A stretch of 64,000 nt of DNA from Mucilaginibacter sp. MD40 (GCF_002288635.1 NZ_NRSW01000001.1:4109004-4173003); one strand, 5' to 3'; counted from the stretch's first letter, positions 33,798 through 43,786 are shown. The notes: a model not told the origin generated them from the sequence alone. Program-made: numbers and translations.

Positions 33798-36785
33798 CTA
33801 AAGGGTAATTTGAAAGCCGATAGTTATTATTCTTAGTGGTGGCACATTAGCAGATGCGCCACTTTCTGGATCATATAATGCTGTATTATTGCTCCACCAT
33901 GTTGCTATATTCTCTCCCTGGGCATATATCCTTAATCTGTCGATCTTTCTATATTTTGTCCAGCTCTCAGGGAACGTATAGGAAAGCGAAACATTTTTTA
34001 ACCGGATATACGAGGCATTAAAGAAATTAGCAGAAGAAAGTGTATAGTAATAATCGTCTGTCCCGGTTGTAGCTTTAGGTATGTTGGTGCTGTTGCCGGG
34101 CGTTTGCCAACGGTTTGAAGCAACGGCGAAATTGTTGGACAAGGAACCTGGTGGAATAAGACTACCTGGTAAAGATTGTCTGGAGAACTGCGCAAACAGG
34201 TCCAACTGAAAATTCTTATAGGCGATAGCATTATTCATTCCTCCATAATAGCTGGGGTTTGTATCGCCCATAGTATAATAGAAGTTTTCGAATGCCGGAG
34301 AAGAACTCGTTCCTCCCGTTTTAACCTGATATAAAGATGCCCCTGTTTGTGGATCGGCACCAGCGAATCTGAAACCGTATGCCCTTGATATACTTTCACC
34401 AATAATATAAACGTTCGCATAGCTGGACGTGGCCAGGTTAGGAAAGCTTTTTAGTATATTTTTACTGGTGGTAATATTAAAATTAGTGGACCAAGTAAAA
34501 TTTGGCTTTTGAATATTTCTCGTGCTTATTTCCACTTCCCAACCCTGATTTTGGATTAAGGCAGGTAAGTTTGCCTGGTAACTGTCAAAGCCCGTAATAA
34601 ACGGAATAGCGTAATTCACCAGTTGGCTGCCACTGCGATTTTGAAAGCGGTTTATGGTGAGAAGTACCCTATCCCCAGCCAGTCCAATATCTAGACCGAT
34701 TTCAAATTTCTTATTTGATTCCCAATGAAAATTATCGTTCGCAATTCTTGCAGGAGTTAGACCTGTGATATTCTGATATACATAATTTGAGGCCTTATAG
34801 GTTGAAAGGTATTGATAATCTGCTATCTGATCATTTCCTGTTATGCCATAGCTTGATCTGATCTTACCAAAACTAAGCCAGTTTAAATTACTTTTAATCC
34901 AACCTTCATTACTAAAGATCCAGGCCGCACCAACGGCACCAAAATTTCCAAATTGGTTCCCTGGCCCGAACCGCGATGATCCGTCCCTGCGGACACTCGC
35001 GTTGATCAGGTATTTTTCATCCCAGTTATAAGTTACTCTTCCAAAAATAGATACGTATTTATAATCAATATAGGAGTTTGACGGTCTTAGCGTCGCGGCA
35101 GAAGCAAGATTTTCGAGTTGGCTTTCGCTATTGAAGTTGGTCGCATAAATGATCTCGCTCTTATTTTCTGTTTTTTGAAATGTCCCGCCTAAAAGCACAT
35201 CAAAATTTGATTTATTCTTCTTTAAAGAATAATTGATCTGAGGCTCGACAATGAAGGATTTGGTGGAGTTATTGCCAAAGTAGGTAAAACTTTGCGGAGA
35301 GGTACTTGGGTCCTGAGCTGATTTTGGATTAACCATTACTTGATTCATATTTAAATAATTCATTCCAGCGCTGGTTTTGATCTGTAGGCCGGGAAGAATT
35401 TTATAACTGACAACCGCGTTAGTAATAATGTTATTAGTTTGAATATCTGACGTGTTCTGCACAGATGCCGTCGGATTAATCCCATTTAAAAAGTTGAAGT
35501 TTCCATTTTGGTAATAAATAGGAAAATTGGGAGGCAACAAAATATTACTGGACAATGCTATTGCCGGGTTAACAAGCTTATTATTATCCTGGGTATATGA
35601 AGTTGACATCAGGACATTAAACTTACGGTTTGAGGAAATATGTTGGACATTCATATGTATACCACCGCGTGTATAGCGGTTATTTCCGGGTAACACACTA
35701 GTCTCCGTTCTGTAATTAGTTCCTAAAGCAAAAGTAGTTTGCTCGCTCCCGCCGGAAACATTTGCCTGGAAATTGGTTACATGTCCGGTACCCCCTAAAA
35801 TATATTTTGCCCAATCTGTTGATTTGTTGGGGTCCCACACTGTTAAGTCAGGCGCATAGCTTGGTGATGTTGGATCTGATGATGGAATCAGTCCGTCATT
35901 TTTAAAGGCTTCTTTGCGGATCGTTAAATAATCCTGCAAATTTAAAAGCTTTGGCAGGTTAGCTACTTGCGATATACCCTGATATAAATTAATGTCTGTT
36001 TTAACTTTTCCAGATTTGCCTTTTTTAGTGGTGATGAGCACGACTCCGTTTGCGCCGCGACTACCGTAAATTGCGGTTGCGTCAGCATCTTTTAAGATAC
36101 TTATATTTTCAATGTCATTAGGATTTAAAGAGTTCAGGGGACTAATTGCTCCGTTAATACCTGCCGCAAGTGCTGTGTTATATACTAATGAGGTAGACGC
36201 AAATGGAACGCCATCAATGATGTATAAAGGATTCGTACCCGCTGTTAGAGAGCCTTTACCACGAATCTGGATGCTAACATCACCTCCGGGAAGCCCGTTT
36301 GTGCTTTGCACATTAACACCAGCAGCCTTACCAGAGAGAGCCGATAAAATATTAGTAACAGGTTGTTTCTCAATATCCGTAGCAGTTATTGTTGATACGC
36401 TACCGGTGTTAAGCCGTTTAGTTGTCGTTCCATAGCCAATAACCTGCACCTCATTTAATGAATTAGCATCTGCTTTTAATTGGATGATAAACTCGTTATC
36501 TAAATTGAGTGGTATGGGAATATTAGTTGTTTGAAAACCAATAAAACTTACCGTTATTACACCATTTTTGGGGGTATTGGTCAGCGTAAATTTGCCATCT
36601 TTATCAGTAATACTTATACTGCTTTCGTTTTGAATTTTAACTGTTGCACCTGGCAACGGTAATCCTTGTTCATCGGTTACTTTCCCGGTAATTTTGATGT
36701 TAGGTGGCCGTGAATTAATTTGAGCCGAAGCATTAAAAAAAAAGCAAAGTGCGGCCAGCACTATAAAAAGTATAGTTTTTTTCAT
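33798..36785 (-). CDS. SusC/RagA-family TonB-dependent transporter
   Basis: The 995-aa protein has a signal peptide, an N-terminal carboxypeptidase-regulatory-like domain (ITGKVTDEQGLPLPGATV), the plug domain with NPLYIIDGVPF and the SusC signature DATAIYGSRGANGVVLITT, then a beta-barrel ending GFQITL. It is an outer-membrane importer energised by TonB. With SusD it forms one uptake pair. No glycosidase or sulfatase lies nearby; TlpA and MauE neighbours point to a redox or metal-linked substrate rather than a polysaccharide, which is inference. Confidence 0.96.
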   Translation of the reverse strand: MKKTILFIVLAALCFFFNASAQINSRPPNIKITGKVTDEQGLPLPGATVKIQNESSISITDKDGKFTLTNTPKNGVITVSFIGFQTTNIPIPLNLDNEFIIQLKADANSLNEVQVIGYGTTTKRLNTGSVSTITATDIEKQPVTNILSALSGKAAGVNVQSTNGLPGGDVSIQIRGKGSLTAGTNPLYIIDGVPFASTSLVYNTALAAGINGAISPLNSLNPNDIENISILKDADATAIYGSRGANGVVLITTKKGKSGKVKTDINLYQGISQVANLPKLLNLQDYLTIRKEAFKNDGLIPSSDPTSPSYAPDLTVWDPNKSTDWAKYILGGTGHVTNFQANVSGGSEQTTFALGTNYRTETSVLPGNNRYTRGGIHMNVQHISSNRKFNVLMSTSYTQDNNKLVNPAIALSSNILLPPNFPIYYQNGNFNFLNGINPTASVQNTSDIQTNNIITNAVVSYKILPGLQIKTSAGMNYLNMNQVMVNPKSAQDPSTSPQSFTYFGNNSTKSFIVEPQINYSLKKNKSNFDVLLGGTFQKTENKSEIIYATNFNSESQLENLASAATLRPSNSYIDYKYVSIFGRVTYNWDEKYLINASVRRDGSSRFGPGNQFGNFGAVGAAWIFSNEGWIKSNLNWLSFGKIRSSYGITGNDQIADYQYLSTYKASNYVYQNITGLTPARIANDNFHWESNKKFEIGLDIGLAGDRVLLTINRFQNRSGSQLVNYAIPFITGFDSYQANLPALIQNQGWEVEISTRNIQKPNFTWSTNFNITTSKNILKSFPNLATSSYANVYIIGESISRAYGFRFAGADPQTGASLYQVKTGGTSSSPAFENFYYTMGDTNPSYYGGMNNAIAYKNFQLDLFAQFSRQSLPGSLIPPGSLSNNFAVASNRWQTPGNSTNIPKATTGTDDYYYTLSSANFFNASYIRLKNVSLSYTFPESWTKYRKIDRLRIYAQGENIATWWSNNTALYDPESGASANVPPLRIITIGFQITL

Positions 36786-36840
36786 TTAAAATCTAATTAA
36801 GTATTCGTTAAAAGACCAGTTAGTAAGAACTAAAATGGAA

Positions 36841-36889
36841 AACGGCAACCGAAAATAAAATTAACTACAACTGATCTTGGGTTGCCGTT
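36841..36889 (-). terminator. 10-bp inverted repeat between small ORF and susC-like gene
   Basis: AACGGCAACC (36841-36850) pairs perfectly with GGTTGCCGTT (36880-36889) around a 29-nt loop. On the minus strand it is followed by TTTTCCATTTTAG, and it lies 11 bp after the stop of the 36900-37124 frame and 55 bp before the SusC start. It can be a terminator or an attenuator of the SusC operon. Confidence 0.55.
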
Positions 36890-36899
36890 CCATTAGCAA

Positions 36900-37124
36900 T
36901 CAATCGGGGGACTTAATAATGTTTTTAAAGCGATTTTTGAAATTGAAAAACCAACCGAAAGTATAAAGATCATAGTATGCCGAGTCTGTTGGAAAAACAG
37001 TTTGGGATGCTATACTGATTATATTATTTTTTCGCGGTTTCATTACTTGTTCTATAAAACAAGTCTTGGGAGGGATGAGCTTTTTATATTCAATAAGTGT
37101 GGGAGCTGCATCACGTGACCCCAT
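36900..37124 (-). CDS. Possible small leader protein upstream of the SusC operon
   Basis: The frame gives 74 aa from 37124, or 47 aa from ATG 37043 (MKPRKNNIISIASQTVFPTD...). The second start directly follows a 7-bp hairpin (ACTTGTT 37045-37051 / AACAAGT 37058-37064), which could gate its translation. The C-terminus is aromatic and basic (LYTFGWFFNFKNRFKN). I do not recognise it. Position and the terminator-like repeat after it suggest a leader peptide or a small transcribed gene. Confidence 0.4.
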   Translation of the reverse strand: MGSRDAAPTLIEYKKLIPPKTCFIEQVMKPRKNNIISIASQTVFPTDSAYYDLYTFGWFFNFKNRFKNIIKSPD

Positions 37125-37406
37125 ATTGGTTCTCAGGCCTTATGTTACCACGTGTAAACAGCAGCGCCCCACACTTATCAAATTAATGCTAATGTAGCAC
37201 TTTTTTGAAAGTGATGGGGTATCAATCTGCTGCCCTGCGGTAACGGCCTGAGATGGGTCGCAAGACTTTTTATTAATACCTTTTAAATATTTTTTATTCT
37301 ATAATTTATTAATTGAACGACTTTACTATCACAAATATAATAAATCACTTCAAAAAAAGCAAATACTTATTGAAAATGTCACGATTTGTCGGTGTCCATT
37401 TGTTTT
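37125..37406. other. Intergenic region between divergent units
   Basis: This spacer separates the minus-strand SusC unit and the plus-strand HTH gene and should contain both promoters. It is AT-rich from about 37260 on. I see no further gene and no clear promoter match. Confidence 0.4.
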
Positions 37407-37913
37407 ATGGACAAATCAAGTTTAATTATTAGTGCCAACATTATTGAAATTAGGGATGCATTGGGGCTTTCACAAAAAGATTTTGCATTGTTAGCGCACC
37501 TGTCTACATCGACTTTAGTTAACATTGAGTCTGGAAAAAAATCGTTTAGAATTAAGTCCTTAGATGGGATTATCAATTTTACGACAATTAAATTAGAGGA
37601 TTTGAGTAAAAGTAATTTTGCCCCTCCTAATAATTTGCGTGAAATACTTACCAAAAAATACAAGGCGGTAACTTCGGTATATGTTCTTTTACGACAGGAA
37701 CCTTCAATTCCATATTGCATTAAGTACAAAATGTTACCCACTAATTTTCTCAATACTCCTAAAGAAACAAATGAGGTTAAGCGTTTCTTTTTAGATATGG
37801 GCTGGAATTTCAAGGCTAATTCACTTCATACGGCTTTAAAAAGGATGTCCCATTTAATTAAAATCAGCCCTCATCCGGAAAAGAATGGTACAAATTTGTA
37901 TTCTAAAAAATAA
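37407..37913 (+). CDS. XRE-type helix-turn-helix regulator
   Basis: ATG 37407 (168 aa) is preferred to the in-frame 37386 start. The N-terminal third is a Cro/CI-type HTH: IIEIRDALGLSQKDFALLAH, then LSTSTLVNIESGKKSFRIKS. The remaining 100 residues form a separate domain with KRFFLDMGWNFKANSLHTALKR. This second half could bind a partner or DNA. It is divergent from the SusC unit and may regulate it. Confidence 0.78.
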   Translation: MDKSSLIISANIIEIRDALGLSQKDFALLAHLSTSTLVNIESGKKSFRIKSLDGIINFTTIKLEDLSKSNFAPPNNLREILTKKYKAVTSVYVLLRQEPSIPYCIKYKMLPTNFLNTPKETNEVKRFFLDMGWNFKANSLHTALKRMSHLIKISPHPEKNGTNLYSKK

Positions 37914-38029
37914 TAATATTACCGTAAGGCTTGCGGAATACCAAGTCATTATTATTCCCAAAACCGAGTGGGATGAATTTCTTAACGCCACTATTATGGC
38001 CCGCCACTCCATCAACAGATCCACTCTAT

Positions 38030-38602
38030 TTATGATTTGATAGGATAGTCGCCTTCTACTTTTAGTCGTTGGTAGTCCCAGGCATTGTTTTCGTCTTCCT
38101 TTGCCAATTCATCATAGTATTTGTTTGCCAGGTCTTTATAGGTATTATACAATGTTTTTCGATCAGCAACCTGCTTTTTATTAAACATCCATGATTCATC
38201 GCCGGTATATCTATAGGCAATATCACTATATATTTGAGCACGTAAGACTCTTGTTTTGAAACTCGACATGCCCAGACTGATCGCTTTTTCAATTTGACCT
38301 TTCCCAATGAGTAGATTTTCCAGGGGGGCGTTTTCTTTTTGGTAGGGTTTAGCCATTAAATTATTACTATGTGAATAAAATAAAGCGCGATAGAACAAAC
38401 TGGTGGTGTCATTGGGATTAATTTTAAGAATTTTATCCAGGCTATTTATCGTGGATTTATATTTTGAGGCCGTAAATATCATGCTCCCATCATTAATCAA
38501 TACTTTTCCGGCAATAATCCTGATCGGTGGTTGAGCCATCACGGAAACTTTTACAAAAAATAAAGATGCAAGTATAAATAAGGAGGTTACAAATGCTTTC
38601 AT
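38030..38602 (-). CDS. Secreted TPR-like protein
   Basis: The 190-aa protein has a signal peptide (MKAFVTSLFILASLFFVKVSVMA) and a helical-repeat body with TPR-like elements (SLDKILKINPNDTTSLFYRALFY, GQIEKAISLGMSSFKTRVLRA). It would be periplasmic. Such proteins serve as interaction scaffolds, and no specific function is visible. It stands alone on the minus strand. Confidence 0.7.
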   Translation of the reverse strand: MKAFVTSLFILASLFFVKVSVMAQPPIRIIAGKVLINDGSMIFTASKYKSTINSLDKILKINPNDTTSLFYRALFYSHSNNLMAKPYQKENAPLENLLIGKGQIEKAISLGMSSFKTRVLRAQIYSDIAYRYTGDESWMFNKKQVADRKTLYNTYKDLANKYYDELAKEDENNAWDYQRLKVEGDYPIKS

Positions 38603-38801
38603 AATTGGTAATGTTATAAAAAGTTAAACGCCCATCGTTGATAATAATTATCAATTGTTCCTTAAAATTTATTCAATTGATGATTCGACAATGTTACGCT
38701 TAATGTGCCTGATTTTGCCAGGTATCTAATAATGCCTAAGTTTGTCGCTTTGCCGTAGATGAAAACCAATATAAAACAAAATATTGTAAATTAACTTATA
38801 A

Positions 38802-39332
38802 GTGAATATCTTTGCATTGGAAATTTGGGATGATGAAGGAAAAAAGTGTACTTTTTATACAGTACGCTGGGAAGATGCCAGGGAAAGTGAAACAGATAAG
38901 TTCTTTAATAAATACGATGCCATCCCTGAACTAAAAACAGCAACCCAGCAAATGTTAAGTTTTGTGCTGGATAGCTTGGGGGATGATCACGGGGCTATTG
39001 ACGCTTTGTTTAACCGGCCGGAAAATGCGGTGACCGGTTTGCCTAACACCGGTAAGGTAAAGGTGAAACAAGTAATGTTTACTTATCCTAATTTTCCGCT
39101 TCGCTTATATGCGTTGCGAATTAATAACCGGAACGATATCGTTATATTATTTAACGGAGGTGTTAAATCCTCCTGGACAAATCAGGAAAGTAAAGATATT
39201 CATCTTAAATGGGTGGAAGCCTGCCAGTTTGCAAAGCGTATTGAAGAAGCACTACGAGATGGTGAAATCATAATTGATGAGGGTAAAAGAAAAATGCTGT
39301 CGGCTAATAACGGCGAAGAAATTTTTCTATAA
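38802..39332 (+). CDS. Putative type II toxin
   Basis: The 176-aa protein starts with GTG (MNIFALEIWDDEGKKCTFYT). It contains AIDALFNRPENAVTGLPNTG and the RelE/HigB-like core FPLRLYALRINNRNDIVILFNGGVK, followed by AKRIEEALRDGEIIID. It lies 12 bp upstream of an HTH protein whose sequence is typical of an antitoxin, so the pair is a toxin-antitoxin module, probably acting on translation. The toxin class is inferred. A GTG start and a promoter-like sequence inside the first codons make the true start uncertain. Confidence 0.7.
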   Translation: MNIFALEIWDDEGKKCTFYTVRWEDARESETDKFFNKYDAIPELKTATQQMLSFVLDSLGDDHGAIDALFNRPENAVTGLPNTGKVKVKQVMFTYPNFPLRLYALRINNRNDIVILFNGGVKSSWTNQESKDIHLKWVEACQFAKRIEEALRDGEIIIDEGKRKMLSANNGEEIFL

Positions 39333-39344
39333 ATAAGTACGGTC

Positions 39345-39623
39345 ATGAGAAGTAAAGTTGCACAAAGGATACAGGATGAAACGCCGCAAGAGGTTCGCAT
39401 TTTCGTTCGCCAGTACACCGATATCGTAGTTCGGATTAACGAGCTTATGCAGGAGAAGGGTTATAGCCAGAAAGACCTGGCAGCGAAAATGAATAAAAAA
39501 CCTTCCGAAATTAACAAATGGCTAAAAGGAAATCATAATTTAACCCTTAAAACATTGGCAAAACTGGAAGCGGAATTAGGTGCTCCATTAATTTATACCG
39601 CCCGTGAGCATGCACATGCATAA
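39345..39623 (+). CDS. HTH antitoxin of the module
   Basis: The 92-aa protein has an XRE helix-turn-helix: MQEKGYSQKDLAAKMNKKPS, EINKWLKGNHNLTLKTLAKL, EAELGAPLIY. Such antitoxins bind the toxin and repress the operon. It is the second gene of the pair that starts at 38802. The longer N-terminal helix (QDETPQEVRIFVRQYTDIV) is a likely toxin-contact region. Confidence 0.82.
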   Translation: MRSKVAQRIQDETPQEVRIFVRQYTDIVVRINELMQEKGYSQKDLAAKMNKKPSEINKWLKGNHNLTLKTLAKLEAELGAPLIYTAREHAHA

Positions 39624-39652
39624 CATTCCCACTTTTAATCTATATATAGATC

Positions 39653-39982
39653 ATGATGCAAGAAGTCTTTAACGAACATTATATTATAGGCAACGATACT
39701 TTTAAAGTGGTATTCCTGATCAAAGAGGGAGATAAATTGGACGGAGGTATGATGCCTTACCATGTTTTTGAAATACAAAAGCTGGGTGACAGCGTTAAAT
39801 TCTCCTTTCACAAGGCCGAAGTGGGTTTTGCGGGGAAATACGGCCTAGTCAAAGCCGATGATAAGCAACAGTTAACCTGGTCTTCAGAAATTCATAAAGA
39901 GCTGTTGAACAAAATTTCACATCAAAAAATTCCAAATAGTTTCTATCTCTGGCCTGAATTGGGAAGCCGTTTTATTGAATAG
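39653..39982 (+). CDS. Hypothetical protein
   Basis: The 109-aa protein begins MMQEVFNEHYIIGNDTFKVV and is beta-rich, with DGGMMPYHVFEIQKLGDSVK and an aromatic C-terminus (NSFYLWPELGSRFIE). No family recognised. It follows the antitoxin by 29 bp on the same strand and may be a third gene of that unit. Confidence 0.6.
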   Translation: MMQEVFNEHYIIGNDTFKVVFLIKEGDKLDGGMMPYHVFEIQKLGDSVKFSFHKAEVGFAGKYGLVKADDKQQLTWSSEIHKELLNKISHQKIPNSFYLWPELGSRFIE

Positions 39983-40037
39983 CAATAGGATTGATAATAA
40001 GTATTACTGCCAAAATCCAATACGTTTGGATATAAAA

Positions 40038-40274
40038 CTATCGCGAATAGATATCATTCTTTTTTAATGAATCATCACGTTTAGTAATAATCGTAAAATA
40101 CTCCTTTTTTGCGTCCAATAGTGTCAGGATCATGTAACCAGGCCTCCAATAGCCAATGCCAAATATTTTGACTGGTTGAGAATGTGCTTGAATCACCGAG
40201 GAATCTGTGACGATAGATTTTTGTGTCGAACAGCCAAACGGAAGAAAACAAAGAAATAACAGTAATCTTCTCAT
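40038..40274 (-). CDS. Small lipoprotein
   Basis: ATG 40274 gives 78 aa. An extra in-frame Met lies at 40286. The N-terminus is a lipoprotein signal (RLLLFLCFLPFGCSTQ). The mature part is short, with VKIFGIGYWRPGYMILTLLD. Function unknown. Confidence 0.6.
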   Translation of the reverse strand: MRRLLLFLCFLPFGCSTQKSIVTDSSVIQAHSQPVKIFGIGYWRPGYMILTLLDAKKEYFTIITKRDDSLKKNDIYSR

Positions 40275-40286
40275 CTCATGACGCAA

Positions 40287-40732
40287 TTGTATGACTTTGT
40301 TGATAAATCAACACGCTTTAAAATTATATATTATTCTGCTCCTTTACCTGAAAAACTTTTAAATTAAATATATTAATTTCAATTAAACATTATTGGCAAA
40401 GCATAATCCTAAATCGGTGGAGAATTCTCGTTTCCTTTCTTAGAGGATAGTAATTATTAAGGATCAGGATTTAGAATGGACTTAATTACAATCAGATCTA
40501 TTAAACTAATACTATATTTGATAGTTAATAACGCTATAATTTACCCCCCTCTTATTAACTGAATTTGCAATTTTAACAATTACCCCATTAATTTGACCAA
40601 CAATAAACAGGTCTTCACCGTAGTTTTGTTTTTTGATCAACAGTTGTTTTAACTTAAATTTAATGGTATAATCTACAATTTGATTTCGCGGTACCCATTG
40701 GAATATTTTTATTTACCTAAATACCTACCGCG
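40287..40732. other. AT-rich intergenic region before lanB
   Basis: About 445 bp without a convincing frame. It must hold the promoter for the LanB gene. TATATTTG at 40513-40520 and TAGTTTTG at 40621-40628 match the -7 consensus, but neither has TTG at the right distance. I see no repeats that stand out. Confidence 0.4.
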
Positions 40733-43700
40733 ATGAATGATTATGATTTTTTAAATGATCTGTTACTCAGGTGCCCGCTTTATGATTATGATCAATACTC
40801 GCCTGATCAACGTGCGAAGATTCTGCTCGATTCCTATTTTCAGGTTGCATTGTATCTGGCCAGTCCTCAATTGTTCGAAATAGTAGCAGCAAAAGGGTTT
40901 GATTTTAAAGCGCTTAATTCACGTGAGCGGTTAAGCTTCATGCGGTACTACAACCGCATGAGTTTCCGGCCGACACCCTTTGGAAGCTTCTCTTCTTTTT
41001 CTATGGCTGTATGGGGGGGAGCGGCGGCAATTATCTTAGGCAATAAAAAGGATGCAAAGTTACATTTGAACATTGACCAGGAAGTTACCTTACGTTTATC
41101 CGAGGGTTTAATGGGCAATAAAAAAGAAGATTACACTTATATCTGTAACCCGGCATTATATAAATCTGGCAAAGACTTCCGATTTATTAAAACATCTTAT
41201 TCGCAAAATAAAAAAAACATCTTTTTTGACCTGGAATCTATCGAAGGAAATACGTTAACCAACGCATTATTCGGTTACTGTGCGGGAGAAATCAAGCAAG
41301 GAAAAGAAATTATTTCCTATATGGTAAAAAAAACAGGATGTGACTGGGAAACCGCCAGTGACTATCTGAATTTCCTGATAGATGCGAATATTGTTATACC
41401 GCACACGAACACAAACATCATTGGGGAAGATTATCTGCAAAGACTTTTGCATCACCCTGAAACGCCATTGACTGCAATTCGGCAGGACCTGTCGGCGATT
41501 CAGGATCAACTGATAGCCTACAATTTCCCTGATGCAAGCCAATTGGTCAAAATTTCCGGGCAGGTAAATAATTTATTATTTTCCTTGAAACATGAAATAG
41601 AAAAACAGGTATTTTATGCTGGATTGGAAAGAAAAGCTGTTAATGGTAATCTTTCAATACAGCGCCAGCAGCAAATTAAGGAGGGGCTCAGGGTTTTGGA
41701 ATTGCTTGTCACGCCTGTGCAAACATCACTACTACAGCAATTTATTTATGATTTCAAAGCGAGGTATGATTTGCGAAAAGTTCTCCTTTTAGAGGCTGTT
41801 GATCCAGAGATCGGCATAGGATATGGCCCCTTGGTCTCTACAGCTGCTGAAACCGATTTGTTGCGTCATGTGAAATTTGCAGATCAGCAGAACAAGAAGG
41901 TAAACCTGGAATGGTCAATGGTTCACCGGTTATTATTTAAAAAATGGAATGAAAATTTTAAAAGTACTGCCCCGATCCAATTGAATGACTCCGATTTATC
42001 ACAACTTTCACCCGACCAAACTTTCACATCCCCGCCTACGTTACCTGTCGTTTTTCGAGTACTTGGTGATCATATCTATTTGGAAACCATTGGAGGAGCT
42101 TCAGCAACAGCCTTAATAGGGCGCTTTACAGCCTGGAGTAATAAGGTCCATGAGCTTGGTCGTGAACTTGCTTCAAAAGAACAATTAGCAAATCCAAACG
42201 TTATTTTCGCTGATATCGGGCAGTTGTCCGACACACATGCAGATAATATCAATAGAAGGCAGCATATCTATGATTATGAAATACCTATAAATTCAATCTC
42301 TACCTTTCCGGTTGAACAACAGATTGCCCTTTCTGATCTTTGGATTTCAGTAGTTGGGAATGAATTGGTATTGGAATCGAAGTCACACGACAGAGTAATA
42401 GTACCCCGCTTGACCTCTGCTTATAATTTCAGCCGCAACAATCTGGCACTTTTTCGCCTGCTTTGCGATTTACAATACCAGGGTTTAAACGGGAATTATT
42501 CCTTTGATTTGGAACAATACTTTCCGGGTATGGCCCACTACCCCCGTGTGGTTTATAAAAACACTATCCTGTCTGCGGCAAAATGGTATCTATCCGCTCA
42601 GAATTTAAAGGAATTAAAAGAAGCAGCTGAAAGTGAAGCTATTATTCGATTTAAAATAATGCGGGAAACGTTACAGCTTCCGTCACTTATTGCACTAAGC
42701 CAATTCGATCAACAACTCATTTTCAATATCGATAAAGAAAATGAGATCGTCTTTTTATTGGATTGTCTGAAATCTATGGTAACCGCGGTTTTCCAGGAGT
42801 TTTTTTTACCCGCTGAACCAATTGTCACCAGTGAAGGAAAACCGTTGGTCAATCAGTTCATTGCTTTTTTATATAAAAATCAGGAGGTTTATAAAGGCAA
42901 CCGAATACCAGATGTGATGATTAGGCCCAAGGTTCAGCAGGATTATATCTTAGGCGGCAAATGGCTTTATTTAAAATTGTATTGTGCCCCTGCTATTGCT
43001 AATGACCTGCTCGTTAAAAAGCTGCTTCCTCTGTTAAACCAGTTAGGCGAAACAGAATTATTATTATGGTTTTTTATTCGTTATAGGGATTCCGGCTATC
43101 ACATTCGTTTGCGCCTAAAAATCAACGAATCCGCTGTTGGTAATATTTTAGCACGCTTGAAAAAGCGCCTTGCTGATACTGTGCATTATCATTTGATCAG
43201 GGAATACCAGGCAGATACCTATCGTAGGGAGATGGAAAGATACGGTCCGGACATCATCACATTAGTAGAATCCTTTTTTTGTGGTAGCAGTGAACTTGTC
43301 TTGCGGTATATTAGAATAGCAACCCTGAAATCCCTACCCTACAGTTATCATAGCCTGGCCTTTGTTTCAGTTGCCTGTTTGTTAAACTGTTTTATACCGG
43401 AAATTAATGATCAGTTAATTTTTCTTGAACAGATGGTCAATACGTTTTATGCTGAATTTTCAACTGATAAATCGTTAAAAATAGACCTCGACCAGAAATT
43501 CAGGGAGTTGAAAACAGAGATAAGCAGCCTGCTCACCAACGAGGAGTATTATTTGTCTTTAAAATTGACTGTATGGGCAAATCTTTATAAAATGAGAATT
43601 GATGCGCTACAAAAAAAAACAATCCCTTTTCCAACTAAACGTCGGAATCAGCTCCTCGCTGACTTAATACATATGCATTTGAACCGTTTATTCATTGACC

Positions 43701-43786
43701 GGCAACGCAATCAGGAACTGATAATTTATTATTGTTTTTATAAATACCAGCTATCGGTGAAAGCTAAAAAGAAAATGAGTGGTTAA
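40733..43786 (+). CDS. Full-length class I lantibiotic dehydratase (LanB)
   Basis: The 1017-aa protein joins both LanB parts. The N-terminal glutamylation domain starts PLYDYDQYSPDQ and has the family signature MSFRPTPFGSFSSFS near residues 80-95. The C-terminal elimination (SpaB-C, 'thiopeptide-type') domain from about residue 730 contains GGKWLYLKLYC, LWFFIRYRDSGYHIRLRLKI and the C-terminal helical region. LanB dehydrates Ser/Thr of a precursor peptide using glutamyl-tRNA. Its stop overlaps that of the convergent LytTR gene by 4 bp. The precursor candidate is at 45701. No LanC gene is seen. Confidence 0.93.
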   Translation: MNDYDFLNDLLLRCPLYDYDQYSPDQRAKILLDSYFQVALYLASPQLFEIVAAKGFDFKALNSRERLSFMRYYNRMSFRPTPFGSFSSFSMAVWGGAAAIILGNKKDAKLHLNIDQEVTLRLSEGLMGNKKEDYTYICNPALYKSGKDFRFIKTSYSQNKKNIFFDLESIEGNTLTNALFGYCAGEIKQGKEIISYMVKKTGCDWETASDYLNFLIDANIVIPHTNTNIIGEDYLQRLLHHPETPLTAIRQDLSAIQDQLIAYNFPDASQLVKISGQVNNLLFSLKHEIEKQVFYAGLERKAVNGNLSIQRQQQIKEGLRVLELLVTPVQTSLLQQFIYDFKARYDLRKVLLLEAVDPEIGIGYGPLVSTAAETDLLRHVKFADQQNKKVNLEWSMVHRLLFKKWNENFKSTAPIQLNDSDLSQLSPDQTFTSPPTLPVVFRVLGDHIYLETIGGASATALIGRFTAWSNKVHELGRELASKEQLANPNVIFADIGQLSDTHADNINRRQHIYDYEIPINSISTFPVEQQIALSDLWISVVGNELVLESKSHDRVIVPRLTSAYNFSRNNLALFRLLCDLQYQGLNGNYSFDLEQYFPGMAHYPRVVYKNTILSAAKWYLSAQNLKELKEAAESEAIIRFKIMRETLQLPSLIALSQFDQQLIFNIDKENEIVFLLDCLKSMVTAVFQEFFLPAEPIVTSEGKPLVNQFIAFLYKNQEVYKGNRIPDVMIRPKVQQDYILGGKWLYLKLYCAPAIANDLLVKKLLPLLNQLGETELLLWFFIRYRDSGYHIRLRLKINESAVGNILARLKKRLADTVHYHLIREYQADTYRREMERYGPDIITLVESFFCGSSELVLRYIRIATLKSLPYSYHSLAFVSVACLLNCFIPEINDQLIFLEQMVNTFYAEFSTDKSLKIDLDQKFRELKTEISSLLTNEEYYLSLKLTVWANLYKMRIDALQKKTIPFPTKRRNQLLADLIHMHLNRLFIDRQRNQELIIYYCFYKYQLSVKAKKKMSG

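Noticed and set aside
38784-38814. TTG-N20-TATCTTTG promoter match at the toxin start
   Set aside because: Good consensus, but it would start transcription inside the coding sequence, and the N-terminal residues before it look conserved in type; kept only as doubt about the start codon.
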